Part shown: positions 10,246-22,170 of the stretch, piece by piece
How the letters are laid out: every line of letters begins with the position of its first letter
How positions within the stretch are numbered: the stretch's first letter is position 1
Source: Tragulus kanchil
Taxonomy: Eukaryota; Chordata; Mammalia; Artiodactyla; Tragulidae
DNA length: 64,000 bases
Reading direction: 5' to 3'
Assembly (NCBI GenBank): GCA_022376925.1
Contig: JAIOJX010000004.1
Location: forward strand, 173,257,501-173,321,500
Position numbers and translations under genes: made by a program
Notes under the pieces: model-generated
The model's input: only the letters and a program-made list of their open reading frames with translations
What the model was told of the DNA's origin: nothing
The model's database searches: none

Positions 10246-12442
10246 TTCTGCTGCCTTCCGAGCTGCCCACGGTGACTGAGAACGCTGCTGGAAAGAGCGG
10301 CCGAAAATGTCACCACCCACCTCCCAACTTTCCAAGAAAACCACAACCAACATCGCGCGCCCAGGGAACAGCCCTCTGGGAGGAAGTGCAGAAGCGACGG
10401 TTCATCCGTGGCCCAAGGGAGGGCTGCCATGGAACGAGCGAGCTCGGCACCGTCCTCGTGGGCAGCCCCAGGCCCACGGGCCCCTGGACAGGCGGCGCCG
10501 GCGGCAGCCCTGCCCGTGCAGCGCCGCGAGGCCGCTCCCTCCCACCCGGGGGCGGCATGAGGGAGTGGCAGCTTGCGATCACGATGTCCCGTGGAATACG
10601 CCCCGAGCGGTCCTGCAGCCCCGTCCTGCCCAGGCTGCCTTCCAGGGCAGGTGTGCCTTGTGATGGAGGACCACCGTGCTGCCTCCGCCCTGCCAGTGAG
10701 CCTCTTTACCACGACAGTCCTGTCCTGGACTGCGGACCTATCTGATGGATGGAAAGTGAGGGCCACCGCATTCCCCAAGGGGCTGTCCTTTGCCCACGCC
10801 CCCTGACCCCGGCAGGAACCTTCTAGTGCTCCCTGACCTTGGGTCTGAGAGCAGCATCCAGTCCTCCTCATGGAGACAGAAGGCATTCGGTCAGGGACCC
10901 CATGGGCAGACCACTGGGAGTTCAAACACCTGCCTAGCATGGACCTGCCTCAGAAAGAGTCAGATTAAAGTACGGAAAATTAACACAGGACGCAGGGCTG
11001 CTCCCTTAGTCAGATTAACATACGGAACCATAGAGAAGGCCGAACTGATGCCTTTGAGCAGTGCTGTGGTGAAGACCCTTGAGAGTCCTTGGACGGCAAG
11101 GAGATCAAGCCAGTCAATCCTAAAGGAAATCAGCCCTGAAGATTCCCTGGAAGGACTGAAGCCGAGGCCCCAGTATTTTGGCCACCCGATGCAAAACTTC
11201 AACCCATCGGCGAAGACCTGGATGGCATCCCTGAGTCAATGGACATGAGTCTGAGCAAACCCCAGGAGATAGTGAAGGACGGGGAAGCCCGGCATGGTGT
11301 AGTCTGTGGGTTGCGAAGAGTTGGACACACTGACCGACAGCAAAGTTCTGCTGCCTTCCGAGCTGCCCACGGTGACTGAGAACGCTGCTGGAAAGAGCGG
11401 CCGAAAATGTCACCACCCACCTCCCAACTTTCCAAGAAAACCACAACCAACATCGCGCGCCCAGGGAACAGCCCTCTGGGAGGAAGTGCAGAAGCGACGG
11501 TTCATCCGTGGCCCAAGGGAGGGCTGCCATGGAACGAGCGAGCTCGGCACCGTCCTCGTGGGCAGCCCCAGGCCCACGGGCCCCTGGACAGGCGGCGCGG
11601 CGGCAGCCCTGCCCGTGCAGCGCCGCGAGGCCGCTCCCTCCCACCCGGGGGCGGCATGAGGGAGTGGCAGCTTGCGATCACGATGTCCCGTGGAATACGC
11701 CCCGAGCGGTCCTGCAGCCCCGTCCTGCCCAGGCTGCCTTCCAGGGCAGGTGTGCCTTGTGATGGAGGACCACCGTGCTGCCTCCGCCCTGCCAGTGAGC
11801 CTCTTTACCACGACAGTCCTGTCCTGGACTGCGGACCTATCTGATGGATGGAAAGTGAGGGCCACCGCATTCCCCAAGGGGCTGTCCTTTGCCCACGCCC
11901 CCTGACCCCGGCAGGAACCTTCTAGTGCTCCCTGACCTTGGGTCTGAGAGCAGCATCCAGTCCTCCTCATGGAGACAGAAGGCATTCGGTCAGGGACCCC
12001 ATGGGCAGACCACTGGGAGTTCAAACACCTGCCTAGCATGGACCTGCCTCAGAAAGAGTCAGATTAAAGTACGGAAAATTAACACAGGACGCAGGGCTGC
12101 TCCCTTAGTCAGATTAACATACGGAACCATAGAGAAGGCCGAACTGATGCCTTTGAGCAGTGCTGTGGTGAAGACCCTTGAGAGTCCTTGGACGGCAAGG
12201 AGATCAAGCCAGTCAATCCTAAAGGAAATCAGCCCTGAAGATTCCCTGGAAGGACTGAAGCCGAGGCCCCAGTATTTTGGCCACCCGATGCAAAACTTCA
12301 ACCCATCGGCGAAGACCTGGATGGCATCCCTGAGTCAATGGACATGAGTCTGAGCAAACCCCAGGAGATAGTGAAGGACGGGGAAGCCCGGCATGGTGTA
12401 GTCTGTGGGTTGCGAAGAGTTGGACACACTGACCGACAGCAA
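10246..12442. repeat. Tandem duplication 3 (copy 1 10246-11343, copy 2 11346-12442)
   Basis: Offset 1100 bp, then 1099 after one C is lost in GGCGGCGCCGGCGG at 11595. Copy 1 ends at GACCGACAGCAA and copy 2 resumes at TTCTGCTGCCTTCCGAG. The duplicated unit carries unique DNA plus the BovB fragment. Confidence 0.95.
11005..11343 (+). mobile_element. BovB LINE 3' fragment (duplicated at 12104-12442)
   Basis: The translation keeps SPWTARRSSQSILKEI and SPEDSLEGL, the BovB ORF2 C-terminal block. Downstream come GTCAATGGACATGAGTCTGA and GAAGAGTTGGACACACTGAC. The frame is shifted and 5'-truncated. In the second copy the element continues to about 12470 (AACGAAAGTACTG). Confidence 0.8.
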
Positions 12443-12470
12443 CGAAAGTACTGAAAAGAGTAACTAAGTG

Positions 12471-13014
12471 ACCCCAGAAGCCGGTGACCTCAGAGCTTCA
12501 AGGAGAGTCAGAGAGCATCCCGTCCGCCTGCGTGGGGTGGGGCTGTGACCTGGAGGCAGAGACTGGCTCCGAGCCCTACCCTGGGCCCACGCACACCCGC
12601 ATCCCCACCTGCTTCCTGGAGAAAACCTGGAAGATTCGGGTTTAAGACCTACATTTTCACTGTTAGTAAACAGACAGGGTCATTTTAAGATTCCGATCAC
12701 TAGTAATGAATCTTTAAAACCAGCCAGACTATCAGCTGGAACACGGCCGCCGGAGGCCGATACAGTCCTGGGAGGAAGCAGTGACGTTTGAAGCAGAGAG
12801 GAGAGGAGGAGAGAGGGCTGACGCCGGGAGCTGGTGGAAGAAAGTGGGCACGGGATTCAGGTAGTGACACGGACGGTGACTCCAGGCAGAATGAGGATCT
12901 ACCACTGATGGTCACCGGTCTTTGTTCAGCTCTTGCTGTGGGTCTGGCAGGCCCTAGAGCTTTCCTGGGTTCATGAGTTTAATCCGATTATCAAATACTG
13001 TGTGACCTCCGTTC
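12471..13014. other. Intergenic, no feature recognised
   Basis: Unique-looking DNA. Just downstream (13025-13110) a MIR-like phrase (AACTGATGAGAAAACAGATG, CTGCCTCTAAGTGGC) is too diverged to call. Confidence 0.4.
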
Positions 13015-13251
13015 ACATCCGCTGATACCCCCGTCCAACTGATGAGAAAACAGATGCTCGGAGCCATGAAATGGATCGTCCAGTGTCGCTCTGCCTCTAA
13101 GTGGCCGAGTCCCGATAAATCCTCTGTGTGTGCGGCAGAGTGAATGAGACAGCCTGATCATTATCTCTTGGTTTCCAGAACCTTCCCATCTAAAGCTTCA
13201 GTCTCGACAATGTAGTTGTTGGCCATATGAATGTCTTTCTGTTTTGTTTTC

Positions 13252-13406
13252 CCTTTAATATTTATTTATTTGGCTGTGCCAGATCTCTGTTGTGGCGCTT
13301 GAGATCTTTAGCTGCCTGTGGGATCCAGTTCCTGACGAGGGATGAAATCTGGGCCCCCTGCTTTGGGAGCATGCAGTCTTAGCGCCTGGACCACCAGAGA
13401 AGTCCC
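13252..13406 (-). mobile_element. CHR-2 SINE, minus strand (duplicated at 14348-14502)
   Basis: T-rich TTTAATATTTATTTATTTGG (tail), GGCTGTGCCAGATCTCTG, TGCCTGTGGGATCCAGTTCC, and the head end CCTGGACCACCAGAGAAGTC. Orientation is minus. The copy at 14348 belongs to duplication 4. Confidence 0.8.
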
Positions 13407-13495
13407 GGATGTCTTTCTTGTGGATTTATTTATTTGGTCAATAATAGACTCAGGATCTTCTCAGGCTGTTTTGACTATTATATTGCTGCACTTTG

Positions 13496-13785
13496 CTTCA
13501 TAGTTGTTATTGTTGTTCCGTCGCCCAGGCGTGTCTGACTCTCTGCGACCCAGTGGACCGCAGCGCGCCGGGCTTCCCCATTCTTCATTGTCTCCTGGAG
13601 TTTGCTCAAACTCGTGTCCATTGACTCAGTGATGCCATCCAACCATCTCGTCCTCTGTTGTTCCCTTCTCCTCCTGCCCTCAGTCTTTCCCAGCATCAGG
13701 GTCTTTTCCAGGGGGTCAGCTCTTTGCATCAGGTGGAAAAAGGACTGTAGCTTCAGCTTCAGCCTCAGTTCTTTAGAACTGACTG
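13496..13785 (-). mobile_element. BovB LINE ORF2 C-terminus, minus strand (duplicated at 14592-14881)
   Basis: On the minus strand a continuous frame reads LEKTLMLGKTEGRRRREQQR, then TRWLDGITESMDTSLSKLQE, the conserved BovB ORF2 tail. The element ends at the GTTGTTATTGTTGTTCCGTC side. 5'-truncated, no catalytic domain. Confidence 0.85.
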
Positions 13786-15367
13786 GTCTCAGAGTCCAGT
13801 TGGACTTGGATTTGGTTTTAGAAAAACCGTAGCTATAAAGATTCAGAGACGGCACACAGAGCAGGGGACCAGGCTCTGCAGTGCCTTTGGCAGTTTGCCC
13901 GGGCCACTGTTATTTGAATCCTTGGTATGCTGGGGAGGCCAGGCAGAGGTCCTGCTCTGGCCAACAGCTGGACTAGAATCACACCTGCTTGGTGCTTGGT
14001 GGGGAGTGGACACCCTGGTTCAGATGTTACTGTCACTTACAACCATGGAGGAGGGAGGGGAGCCTGGATGAGTCCTGGCGGTGGCTAGGAAGGGTCTGTG
14101 CCCAGTCAGGGTACATCCGCTGATACCCCGTCCAACTGATGAGAAAACAGATGCTCGGAGCCATGAAATGGATCGTCCAGTGTCGCTCTGCCTCTAAGTG
14201 GCGAGTCCCGATAAATCCTCTGTGTGTGCGGCAGAGTGAATGAGACAGCCTGATCATTATCTCTTGGTTTCCAGAACCTTCCCATCTAAAGCTTCAGTCT
14301 CGACAATGTAGTTGTTGGCCATATGAATGTCTTTCTGTTTTGTTTTCCCTTTAATATTTATTTATTTGGCTGTGCCAGATCTCTGTTGTGGCGCTTGAGA
14401 TCTTTAGCTGCCTGTGGGATCCAGTTCCTGACGAGGGATGAAATCTGGGCCCCCTGCTTTGGGAGCATGCAGTCTTAGCGCCTGGACCACCAGAGAAGTC
14501 CCGGATGTCTTTCTTGTGGATTTATTTATTTGGTCAATAATAGACTCAGGATCTTCTCAGGCTGTTTTGACTATTATATTGCTGCACTTTGCTTCATAGT
14601 TGTTATTGTTGTTCCGTCGCCCAGGCGTGTCTGACTCTCTGCGACCCAGTGGACCGCAGCGCGCCGGGCTTCCCCATTCTTCATTGTCTCCTGGAGTTTG
14701 CTCAAACTCGTGTCCATTGACTCAGTGATGCCATCCAACCATCTCGTCCTCTGTTGTTCCCTTCTCCTCCTGCCCTCAGTCTTTCCCAGCATCAGGGTCT
14801 TTTCCAGGGGGTCAGCTCTTTGCATCAGGTGGAAAAAGGACTGTAGCTTCAGCTTCAGCCTCAGTTCTTTAGAACTGACTGGTCTCAGAGTCCAGTTGGA
14901 CTTGGATTTGGTTTTAGAAAAACCGTAGCTATAAAGATTCAGAGACGGCACACAGAGCAGGGGACCAGGCTCTGCAGTGCCTTTGGCAGTTTGCCCGGGC
15001 CACTGTTATTTGAATCCTTGGTATGCTGGGGAGGCCAGGCAGAGGTCCTGCTCTGGCCAACAGCTGGACTAGAATCACACCTGCTTGGTGCTTGGTGGGG
15101 AGTGGACACCCTGGTTCAGATGTTACTGTCACTTACAACCATGGAGGAGGGAGGGGAGCCTGGATGAGTCCTGGCGGTGGCAGTGGCATGGTGAAGGGTC
15201 TGTGCCCAGTCAGGGGTACCTCCTGCTTGGGTGTCCATCTGGGAGCCCCAGGTGTGTGGGTGGCAGCCCCTTTCCTGGACGCAGGAATTTTTGGTGAGGG
15301 ATACATCCAGTCTGGGCACATAAATTTTGAAGGTCTTGCAACACTCCACGGACGAGTAAGTGCCAAT

Positions 15368-15456
15368 GGCTGGGAAATCCCAGGGACAGAGGAGCCTGGT
15401 GGGCTACAGTCAACGGGGTCACACAGAGTCAGATGCCACTGAGCGACAGAACATGT
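15368..15456 (+). mobile_element. BovA SINE unit
   Basis: GGGAAATCCCAGGGACAGAG, GAGCCTGGTGGGCTACAGTC and ACACAGAGTCAGATGCCACT form a short BovA monomer in plus orientation, headless. Confidence 0.8.
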
Positions 15457-15544
15457 CATGTCTCAGCCCAGTCTGAGACTTCCTGCTGACAACTGGTAGA
15501 GCATTAAGATGCTTTCAAATCTTCGATTCAAAACTGTCTGTTCA

Positions 15545-15830
15545 GGGGCTTCCCTGGTGGTCCAGTGGGTAAGGACACTACCTTGCAGTGCAAGGGGCGC
15601 CGGTTTGAGCCCTGGCCTGGGAAGATCCCACGTGCCACGGAGCGACTGGACCGATGTGTCCAATCACCGAGCCAGAGCTCTGGAGCGTGTGCGCCCAGAG
15701 TCGGTGCTCTGCAGCGAGAGAGGCCACTGCGATGGGAGGTCCACAGGAGCCAAAGAACAAAGATAAATAGATGAAAGACCAATGGAAGTGGCCAAAAATA
15801 AATAAATAAATAGATTGTGATGAACTCCCA
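15545..15830 (+). mobile_element. CHR-2-type SINE
   Basis: GGGCTTCCCTGGTGGTCCAG head, CCTTGCAGTGCAAGGGGCGC, body GTGCGCCCAGAGTCGG, AAAGAACAAAGATAAATAGA, CCAATGGAAGTGGCC linker and an AATAAATAAATAAATAG tail. Confidence 0.85.
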
Positions 15831-15892
15831 ATTTATAACCCCCCCACAAAAAATGTCTGTTCATATTAGGCTCAGAGAACCATGGGATAATA

Positions 15893-16255
15893 GAACTTTA
15901 TTCTCAATAGATCATAAAGTTTTAACATAATTAAGCCAAGAGCTAAATATATTCATAAGAACATGGATGAGTCTCAAAGGAAATTGTATCAAATGAAAGA
16001 AACTTATCACGAAAAAGTAAGCGCTGTTTTATTCCATTGATGTGAGTTTCCCAGAACAGGCTAAGCTAATCTATGGGGACAGACATCAGAACAGAGATGG
16101 CCTCCGCAGGGCTGGGGATTGAGAGGCACAAGGACACTCCCTGGGGTGAGGGAAATGTTGCAGATGTCTATCGAGGTGTGGATTCCATGAGTGAGTATCT
16201 CTCTCAAAACTCATTCGCTTAAGACCTGTGTGTTGATGTTTGTATTTCAAAGAAA
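15893..16255 (+). mobile_element. L1M-type LINE 3' end (duplicated at 16996-17355)
   Basis: GTTTCCCAGAACAGGCTAAG, CTAATCTATGGGGACAGACA, TCAGAACAGAGATGGCCTCC, GGGGTGAGGGAAATGTTGCA and CAAAACTCATTCGCTTAAGA follow the sense order of an old L1M 3' UTR. Non-coding and diverged. Confidence 0.65.
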
Positions 16256-16964
16256 AGGAAGAGAAGTTCTGGGGATCCCCTTCCCTCTATGTGAGCATGT
16301 CGCAGTTGGGGAACCCACTGCCTGCTTCACAAGACACCACCGGGGGACACCCTCTGACCGAGGCCGCTGGGGCTCGGCGGCTCCTCCCCTGCAGTCAGCA
16401 CCCGTCCAGCCCCCACCCAGGCCTTTCCGGGCAGGAACCAGGGCTGCCAGGGGGCCGAGGGACTAGCTTTATGGGTTTGGGGTGACGGGTGCACCGTCCC
16501 CGCAGGGCTCCGCCGCTGACAGCTCCCGCTGTTGATGGGACGCTCTGTCCCCATGCAATGACTCTCCCTGTTTCGAAAGTCCACCAGGACCTTCAGAAGA
16601 CAAGCATGACAGTAAAGTGTGGGCAGGGAGGTGTTTGCACTGCAGAAACCAGCAGCTCGGAGTCCTGGAGTTCTCATGGTGCAAGTATGGGGGCCACTGA
16701 GAGCTCCGCCCACAAACGCATGCCCGCGCGCCAACCTCTGCTCTCGCTCAGGGCGCCAGGCAGAGCCTGCAGCGTGTTCGGTTGGTCTGTGCGTGGTCAG
16801 GTCTTCTGCGGATGATAGGTGTAACCTGGGGAACAGCCAGAGCCTGTAGGTGGGAAATAAACTCAAGGTGTGCGACTTGACACATCGTGACCCAAGAGGG
16901 ACCCCCCGGGGCGAAGCCCAGCGGGGCCGCCTGTGTGATCCCTCCTCCTTGGTGTAGGGGTGCC
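16256..16964. other. Unique DNA (repeated at 17356-18064)
   Basis: GC-rich without recognisable exon or repeat. Frames up to 179 codons (minus strand) are compositional, and the longer version in copy 2 merely reads on into unique sequence. Confidence 0.45.
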
Positions 16965-18064
16965 ATATTAGGCTCAGAGAACCATGGGATAATAGAACTT
17001 TATTCTCAATAGATCATAAAGTTTTAACATAATTAAGCCAAGAGCTAAATATATTCATAAGAACATGGATGAGTCTCAAAGGAAATTGTATCAAATGAAA
17101 GAAACTTATCACGAAAAAGTAAGCGCTGTTTTATTCCATTGATGTGAGTTTCCCAGAACAGGCTAAGCTAATCTATGGGGACAGACATCAGAACAGAGAT
17201 GGCCTCCATGGCTGGGGATTGAGAGGCACAAGGACACTCCCTGGGGTGAGGGAAATGTTGCAGATGTCTATCGAGGTGTGGATTCCATGAGTGAGTATCT
17301 CTCTCAAAACTCATTCGCTTAAGACCTGTGTGTTGATGTTTGTATTTCAAAGAAAAGGAAGAGAAGTTCTGGGGATCCCCTTCCCTCTATGTGAGCATGT
17401 CGCAGTTGGGGAACCCACTGCCTGCTTCACAAGACACCACCGGGGGACACCCTCTGACCGAGGCCGCTGGGGCTCGGCGGCTCCTCCCCTGCAGTCAGCA
17501 CCCGTCCAGCCCCCACCCAGGCCTTTCCGGGCAGGAACCAGGGCTGCCAGGGGGCCGAGGGACTAGCTTTATGGGTTTGGGGTGACGGGTGCACCGTCCC
17601 CGCAGGGCTCCGCCGCTGACAGCTCCCGCTGTTGATGGGACGCTCTGTCCCCATGCAATGACTCTCCCTGTTTCGAAAGTCCACCAGGACCTTCAGAAGA
17701 CAAGCATGACAGTAAAGTGTGGGCAGGGAGGTGTTTGCACTGCAGAAACCAGCAGCTCGGAGTCCTGGAGTTCTCATGGTGCAAGTATGGGGGCCACTGA
17801 GAGCTCCGCCCACAAACGCATGCCCGCGCGCCAACCTCTGCTCTCGCTCAGGGCGCCAGGCAGAGCCTGCAGCGTGTTCGGTTGGTCTGTGCGTGGTCAG
17901 GTCTTCTGCGGATGATAGGTGTAACCTGGGGAACAGCCAGAGCCTGTAGGTGGGAAATAAACTCAAGGTGTGCGACTTGACACATCGTGACCCAAGAGGG
18001 ACCCCCCGGGGCGAAGCCCAGCGGGGCCGCCTGTGTGATCCCTCCTCCTTGGTGTAGGGGTGCC

Positions 18065-19404
18065 CGGGGCCTCGACTCTCTCTCGAATATGCAGAAGAGC
18101 TGAGGTCTCTCCTACGACAGGACCGTTGACAAGGGGCTGGGGTGGCTCTTGGTCTCACCCCCTTGCCTGAGCCTCCCTTGGGCAGAGGCTGTGGGAGACC
18201 CTCCCCATTTCCTCTGGGGAAACAGCCTCCCAGCTGAGAGGGTCAGCAGGGGGCGTATGGTGAGCACGGCAGGGTCCTCCGGGAGCTGAGAGCAGCCGCC
18301 AGTGATACCCAGCAAGAAGACGAGATGCCAGCCCCACGGCCTCAGAGCCCTGCACAGGCCTGCAGGAGGACCCCGGCCTGGCTGGCATGTTGGGGGCACC
18401 TGTGAGACCGGACCCCAGGGCCCCCGGTGCCGCAGATCTGGCTCCCCGTGCACAGAAACTGAGATGATCCATGCGGGCCTCTCTGCCGGGTCTGTGGGAT
18501 TCATCGCGGAGGACTGAAAAGCAAATACAAGCGCCTCCTACACAGAGGGGGCTGGTATCCATATTTGCCTCTATGCATTACAGAATCCTGGGGGGACCCC
18601 AGAGACGCTGGTGCGCACCGGGGGCACTGGGGAGGCCGCAGGGGCGTGACTGGGAACCCGTGCTGCCCACCTGTTTGCCTGACTGCTTTCACAGGGAGCA
18701 AGCACTGAACCGTGATCGGGAAGAACGTGAGCGGACCTTTCCTTCCCGGGAGGTGGAGGTCACCGTCCCCTGCACGGACAGACAGAAAGCCTGGGCCTGA
18801 ACGGCTCCCCATCACCCTCGGGCTAACAGAACCCCGCGTCTCCAGGGCTGGGATTCGGACCCGCTCTCTGGGCTGCAGGCCTGTGTCCTGCTCTGCTCGG
18901 CACCTGCCTTTCGTCCAGGTCTCGCCGCTGGGGAGGGCGTGGAGGTCGCCTGCCAGGCTTGGGTGCCCCAGTGACACTCCCAGAGCTGGGCAGACCCCAC
19001 ACATCATAGCCTGCGGGTGACTTTCAACAACCAGACTGAAAGGACACGCCTTTGCCTTCTGGATATTTCCGAGCTGTGACCTCTGCAATTCACACCTCTT
19101 TTCATTAGCATCCCCTTCACCCTGGAGTCTCTTTGGTTAAAAATTCCAGTGGAAAACTCTCCTTCAATTAAAAAAATTTTTTGTTGTTGTTCTTTAAAAA
19201 AAGACTGTGTATTTCTAACCTTGTTGTTTTACACATATGAGTTAGATTTCAGATTCTTGGAGTTTCTGTATTTCATGATACTAATTTTGGAAGTCCATAT
19301 GCCAGCATTGTTTCATAGGTACCATTTCTGGTTTCAGTGTGTTTTCCTTTGTTTAATAAAAGCCACAGTTTGTAAAGCAGGTGTAAAAGATGCCATTTCC
19401 CTCA
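18065..19404. other. Intergenic, no feature recognised
   Basis: The first kilobase is GC-rich. From about 19140 it becomes AT-rich (runs of A and T at 19169-19204), perhaps an old LINE relic, but no family could be named. No gene. Confidence 0.45.
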
Positions 19405-19655
19405 GCTGCACTACTCTGGCCACCTGATGCGAAGAGGTGACTGGTTGGAAAAGACCCTGATGCTGAGAAAGATAGAAGGCAGAAGGAGAAGGGAATGACA
19501 GAGGACAAGATAGTTGGAAGGCATCACCGACTCGATGGACATGAGCTTGAGCAAACTCTGGGAGATGGTGAAGCACAGGGAGGCCTGGTGGGCTGCAGTC
19601 CATGGGGTCGCAGAGAGTTGGGCATGACTTAGCGACTGAACAACAACGACTCAAC
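19405..19655 (+). mobile_element. BovB LINE 3' end
   Basis: CTACTCTGGCCACCTGATGC, GAAAAGACCCTGATGCTGAG, GGAAGGCATCACCGACTCGA, GGCCTGGTGGGCTGCAGTCC and GGGCATGACTTAGCGACTGA follow the BovB 3' end through to its GACTGAACAACAACGACT tail. 5'-truncated. Confidence 0.85.
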
Positions 19656-20095
19656 TCCCAGGATGATGCAGTGGCAAATGCCCAGCCTACGTCTTCCTTC
19701 GTTTTTTTCATTGAACTTCCCCTAGGGAAAGCCTTCCAGATAATTTCTTTAGGAGATAAGTAGACCTATGTTTCTGTTTCATGTCCAGACGCACCTGCAG
19801 AATATCTCCAGGACCTACCAGCTGTGAGGTTGCATCCTTACGTAGCCGCCCCGCCCATGGGGCTTTAACTGAGTTTCTCCTCTCCCTCTCTTTCCCTCCC
19901 TCCCTGTGAGGTGTCCTGACAGAAAGGGCAGCAGAGCAGAGGGACGAGGGGTAAATACTCTGGGCCTTCAGTCCTGGGTTTGCCGCTGTCTCATTTGCTT
20001 GTTTCCTTGGGTAGCTGGGAAGCCTCTCTGGCAGTGGGGTTCCTACCGTCCGTGGATCACCTCTGCATCTGTGCAGGGTTGCTGGGACGGAGGAC
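19656..20095. other. Intergenic, no feature recognised
   Basis: Includes a CT-rich tract (about 19880-19905). No gene or repeat family assigned. Confidence 0.4.
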
Positions 20096-20702
20096 CTCTT
20101 TACTGTGTTTTATTTTGGGCTGTGCGGGGCCTCCGTTGCTGTGTGTGGGCTTTCTCTGTTGTTGGAGAGCAGGGTATGTTCTTTGTTGTGGTGCACGGGT
20201 TTCTCACTGCTGTCAGTGGCTTCTCTCTCAGTGGAGCGTGGGCCCTCGGGCGCATAGGCTCAGTCGCTCTGGTGCCGAGGCTTCGTTGTCCTATGGCACG
20301 TGGAGTCTTCCCTGATCAGGGGTCGGACTGGTGTCCCTTAGATTGGTAGGCAGATTCTTTTGTGGGGGGAAGGGGCGGCAGGTTGGGGAGGGCGGGGGCG
20401 GGCGGGCCACTCCTATTGGTCTTTCATTTGTCTATTTTCATCCATCTTTGTTCTTTGGCCCGTGTGGGCCTCCCATCGCGGTGGCCTCTCTTGCTGCAGA
20501 GCGACGGCTCTGGGCGCATGCGCTCCAGAGCCCCAGCTCGGTAATTGGACACATCGGTCCAGCCGCTCCGCGGCATGTGGGATCTTCCCAGGCCAGGGAT
20601 CAAACCGGCGCTCCTTGCACTGCAAGGCGGTGTCCTTACCCACTGGACCACCAGGGAAGCCCGGTAGGCAGATTCTTAACTGCCGGGCCACCAGGCAAGT
20701 CC
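20096..20702 (-). mobile_element. Older CHR-2 SINE, minus strand, split by a younger SINE
   Basis: The two parts are 20096-20359 and 20678-20702. Joined across the insertion they read as one continuous CHR-2 head (GGTAGGCAGATTCTT then AACTGCCGGGCCACC, ending AGGCAAGTCC). Inside are CGTTGTCCTATGGCACGTGG and CTTCCCTGATCAGGGGTCGG on the plus strand. Confidence 0.8.
20360..20662 (-). mobile_element. Younger CHR-2 SINE inserted in the older one
   Basis: Read on the minus strand: head GGGCTTCCCTGGTGGTCCAG, CCTTGCAGTGCAAGGAGCGC, body with CGCATGCGCCCAGAGCC, linker AGGAGTGGCC and a G/C- then A-rich tail. It is flanked by the 15-bp direct repeat GGTAGGCAGATTCTT (20345-20359 and 20663-20677), a clean target-site duplication showing L1-type retroposition. 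Confidence 0.85.
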
Positions 20703-21035
20703 TCAGGGACCTCTTTACATGAGATGCTATTATCACGATTGTCGTGACTGATCCTTCATCAGAACTTGGCAGGCAGAGAGCAGCCGCTGGGCACGCCTCC
20801 TGCGGTGGATCCACTGCCCGGGGGCTCCGTGGCTCCTCGCGAGGTGGTCCTGGGCATTGGAGGACAGAAGGAGGAGAAAGGGAGCGGAGTGAGCATCGCC
20901 GGAGGCTGGGAAGACGCTGCAGAGATGCAGGGCCTGCACGGGCTCAGCACAGGGCGTGTCTGACCTCCCACGAGGCCGGCAGCACAGACCCCGGCCCCAC
21001 GCAGCGTCATCAGCTGAGCAGTTCCCGTGGGTCAC

Positions 21036-21258
21036 GCGTGCACTCAGTCGCTCAGTCTTGTCTGACTCCTTGCGACCCCATGGACTTCACCCCACCAGGC
21101 TCCTCTGTCCTTGGGATTTTTCAGGCAAGAATACTAGAGTGGGTTGGCCTTTCCGCTTCTGGGGAATCTTCCTGACCCTGGAATCAAACCAGTGTCTCCC
21201 GCGTCTCCAGCATTGGTTAGGGGATTCTTTCCCACCGAGCCACCCGGCAAACCCCCTG
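21036..21258 (-). mobile_element. Bov-tA/BOV-A2 SINE, minus strand, full-length
   Basis: GTGCACTCAGTCGCTCAGTC, TTGCGACCCCATGGACTTCA, CACCAGGCTCCTCTGTCCTT, GGCAAGAATACTAGAGTGGG, then the tRNA-like head in reverse (GATTCTTTCCCACCGAGCCA). Confidence 0.85.
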
Positions 21259-22170
21259 TGGGTCTCAGGAAGGTCTTTGAAGCTCAGAACCCCTCACACC
21301 CAGCTGCTGCGTGCTCAGTGCAGCCGGCTGGGGGCCGCGCGCTGTCTCCTCACCCCGCACGCTGAACCAGCATTCCTTCCGTCCGCGGCTCTCCCTTTGC
21401 CCCAACCTTGGGGAGCTGGCGATGCAGAGGCCCCTGGGGTGTTTTTATTTCTCAGGAAGTCGAGAGAGCTAATGTGTGCTATAGTGTGTGATCTTCATAA
21501 AGCCTATAACAATGGTATTTGAAAACCAATTTCATGTTCTTTTAAATATGGCAGAGTCACTGGTCTTAATTCAAGGACTCCAGCACCTAAGTTTTGACCT
21601 GGTGGGCGGGTCGCAGGGAGAGGAGAGAAAGCTAAAACGCTGAGTGGATGCACTGAGATGCCCAGGGGAACACCTTGCGGGGAGATGCGCTGGGGCATTT
21701 GTGGTTTCCTTTCAGACAAAGGAAATGTTTCTGGCATTGCCCTTTGAGCAGAGATCCCACTGGACTCAGGCAGGTAGAGCTCAGGCCCTCGGGATTTGCT
21801 CTGAAGCACCCCCACCCTGAGCTCTCAACGTGACATCTTCTCCAAGGGGGCTCCTCACATGACCAGGGGGCCCCCAGGACGGAGTCTGGGTCTCAGCGGG
21901 TGTGTAAAGTGGTCTGGACTTGTAGAATCGTAGACCCAGGAGGCAGGGATGGTCCTGCCTCTTGCCTGTTTGGAAACCAGCCCCCCATCAGCGCCTCTTA
22001 CGCTCAGGACCTGGAACCAGACTGGTCCCTCCCCAACCCCACGCCCACCTCGGCCTCCGATGTTCCAGGCGCTTCCCCTCCTGCACAGGGCCTGGTCACC
22101 TGCAGAGTCTGTCCACAGCCTCTGGGCGAGGGCCCAGCTGTCCTTCCTCCCAGGCCCAGCCTATCCCAGT
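21259..22170. other. Intergenic, no feature recognised
   Basis: Unique GC-moderate DNA without gene or repeat assignment. Chance frames only. Confidence 0.45.

Larger units (their letters stand above)
13015..15214. repeat. Tandem duplication 4 (copy 1 13015-14110, copy 2 14113-15214)
   Basis: The offset is 1098 bp at the left edge, 1096 in the interior and 1104 at the right edge. Copy 2 lost single C bases at its start (CCCCCG to CCCCG, GGCCGAG to GGCGAG). Copy 1 lost 8 bp at its end (GTGGCTAGGAAGGG against GTGGCAGTGGCATGGTGAAGGG). Damage is thus on both sides of the seam. Confidence 0.95.
15862..18064. repeat. Tandem duplication 5 (copy 1 15862-16965, copy 2 16965-18064)
   Basis: The offset is 1103 bp at the left edge and 1100 inside (CCTCCGCAGGGCTGG becomes CCTCCATGGCTGG early in copy 2). 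The seam is inside GGGGTGCCATATTAGG; the true continuation is GGGGTGCCCGGGGCC at 18060. Confidence 0.95.
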
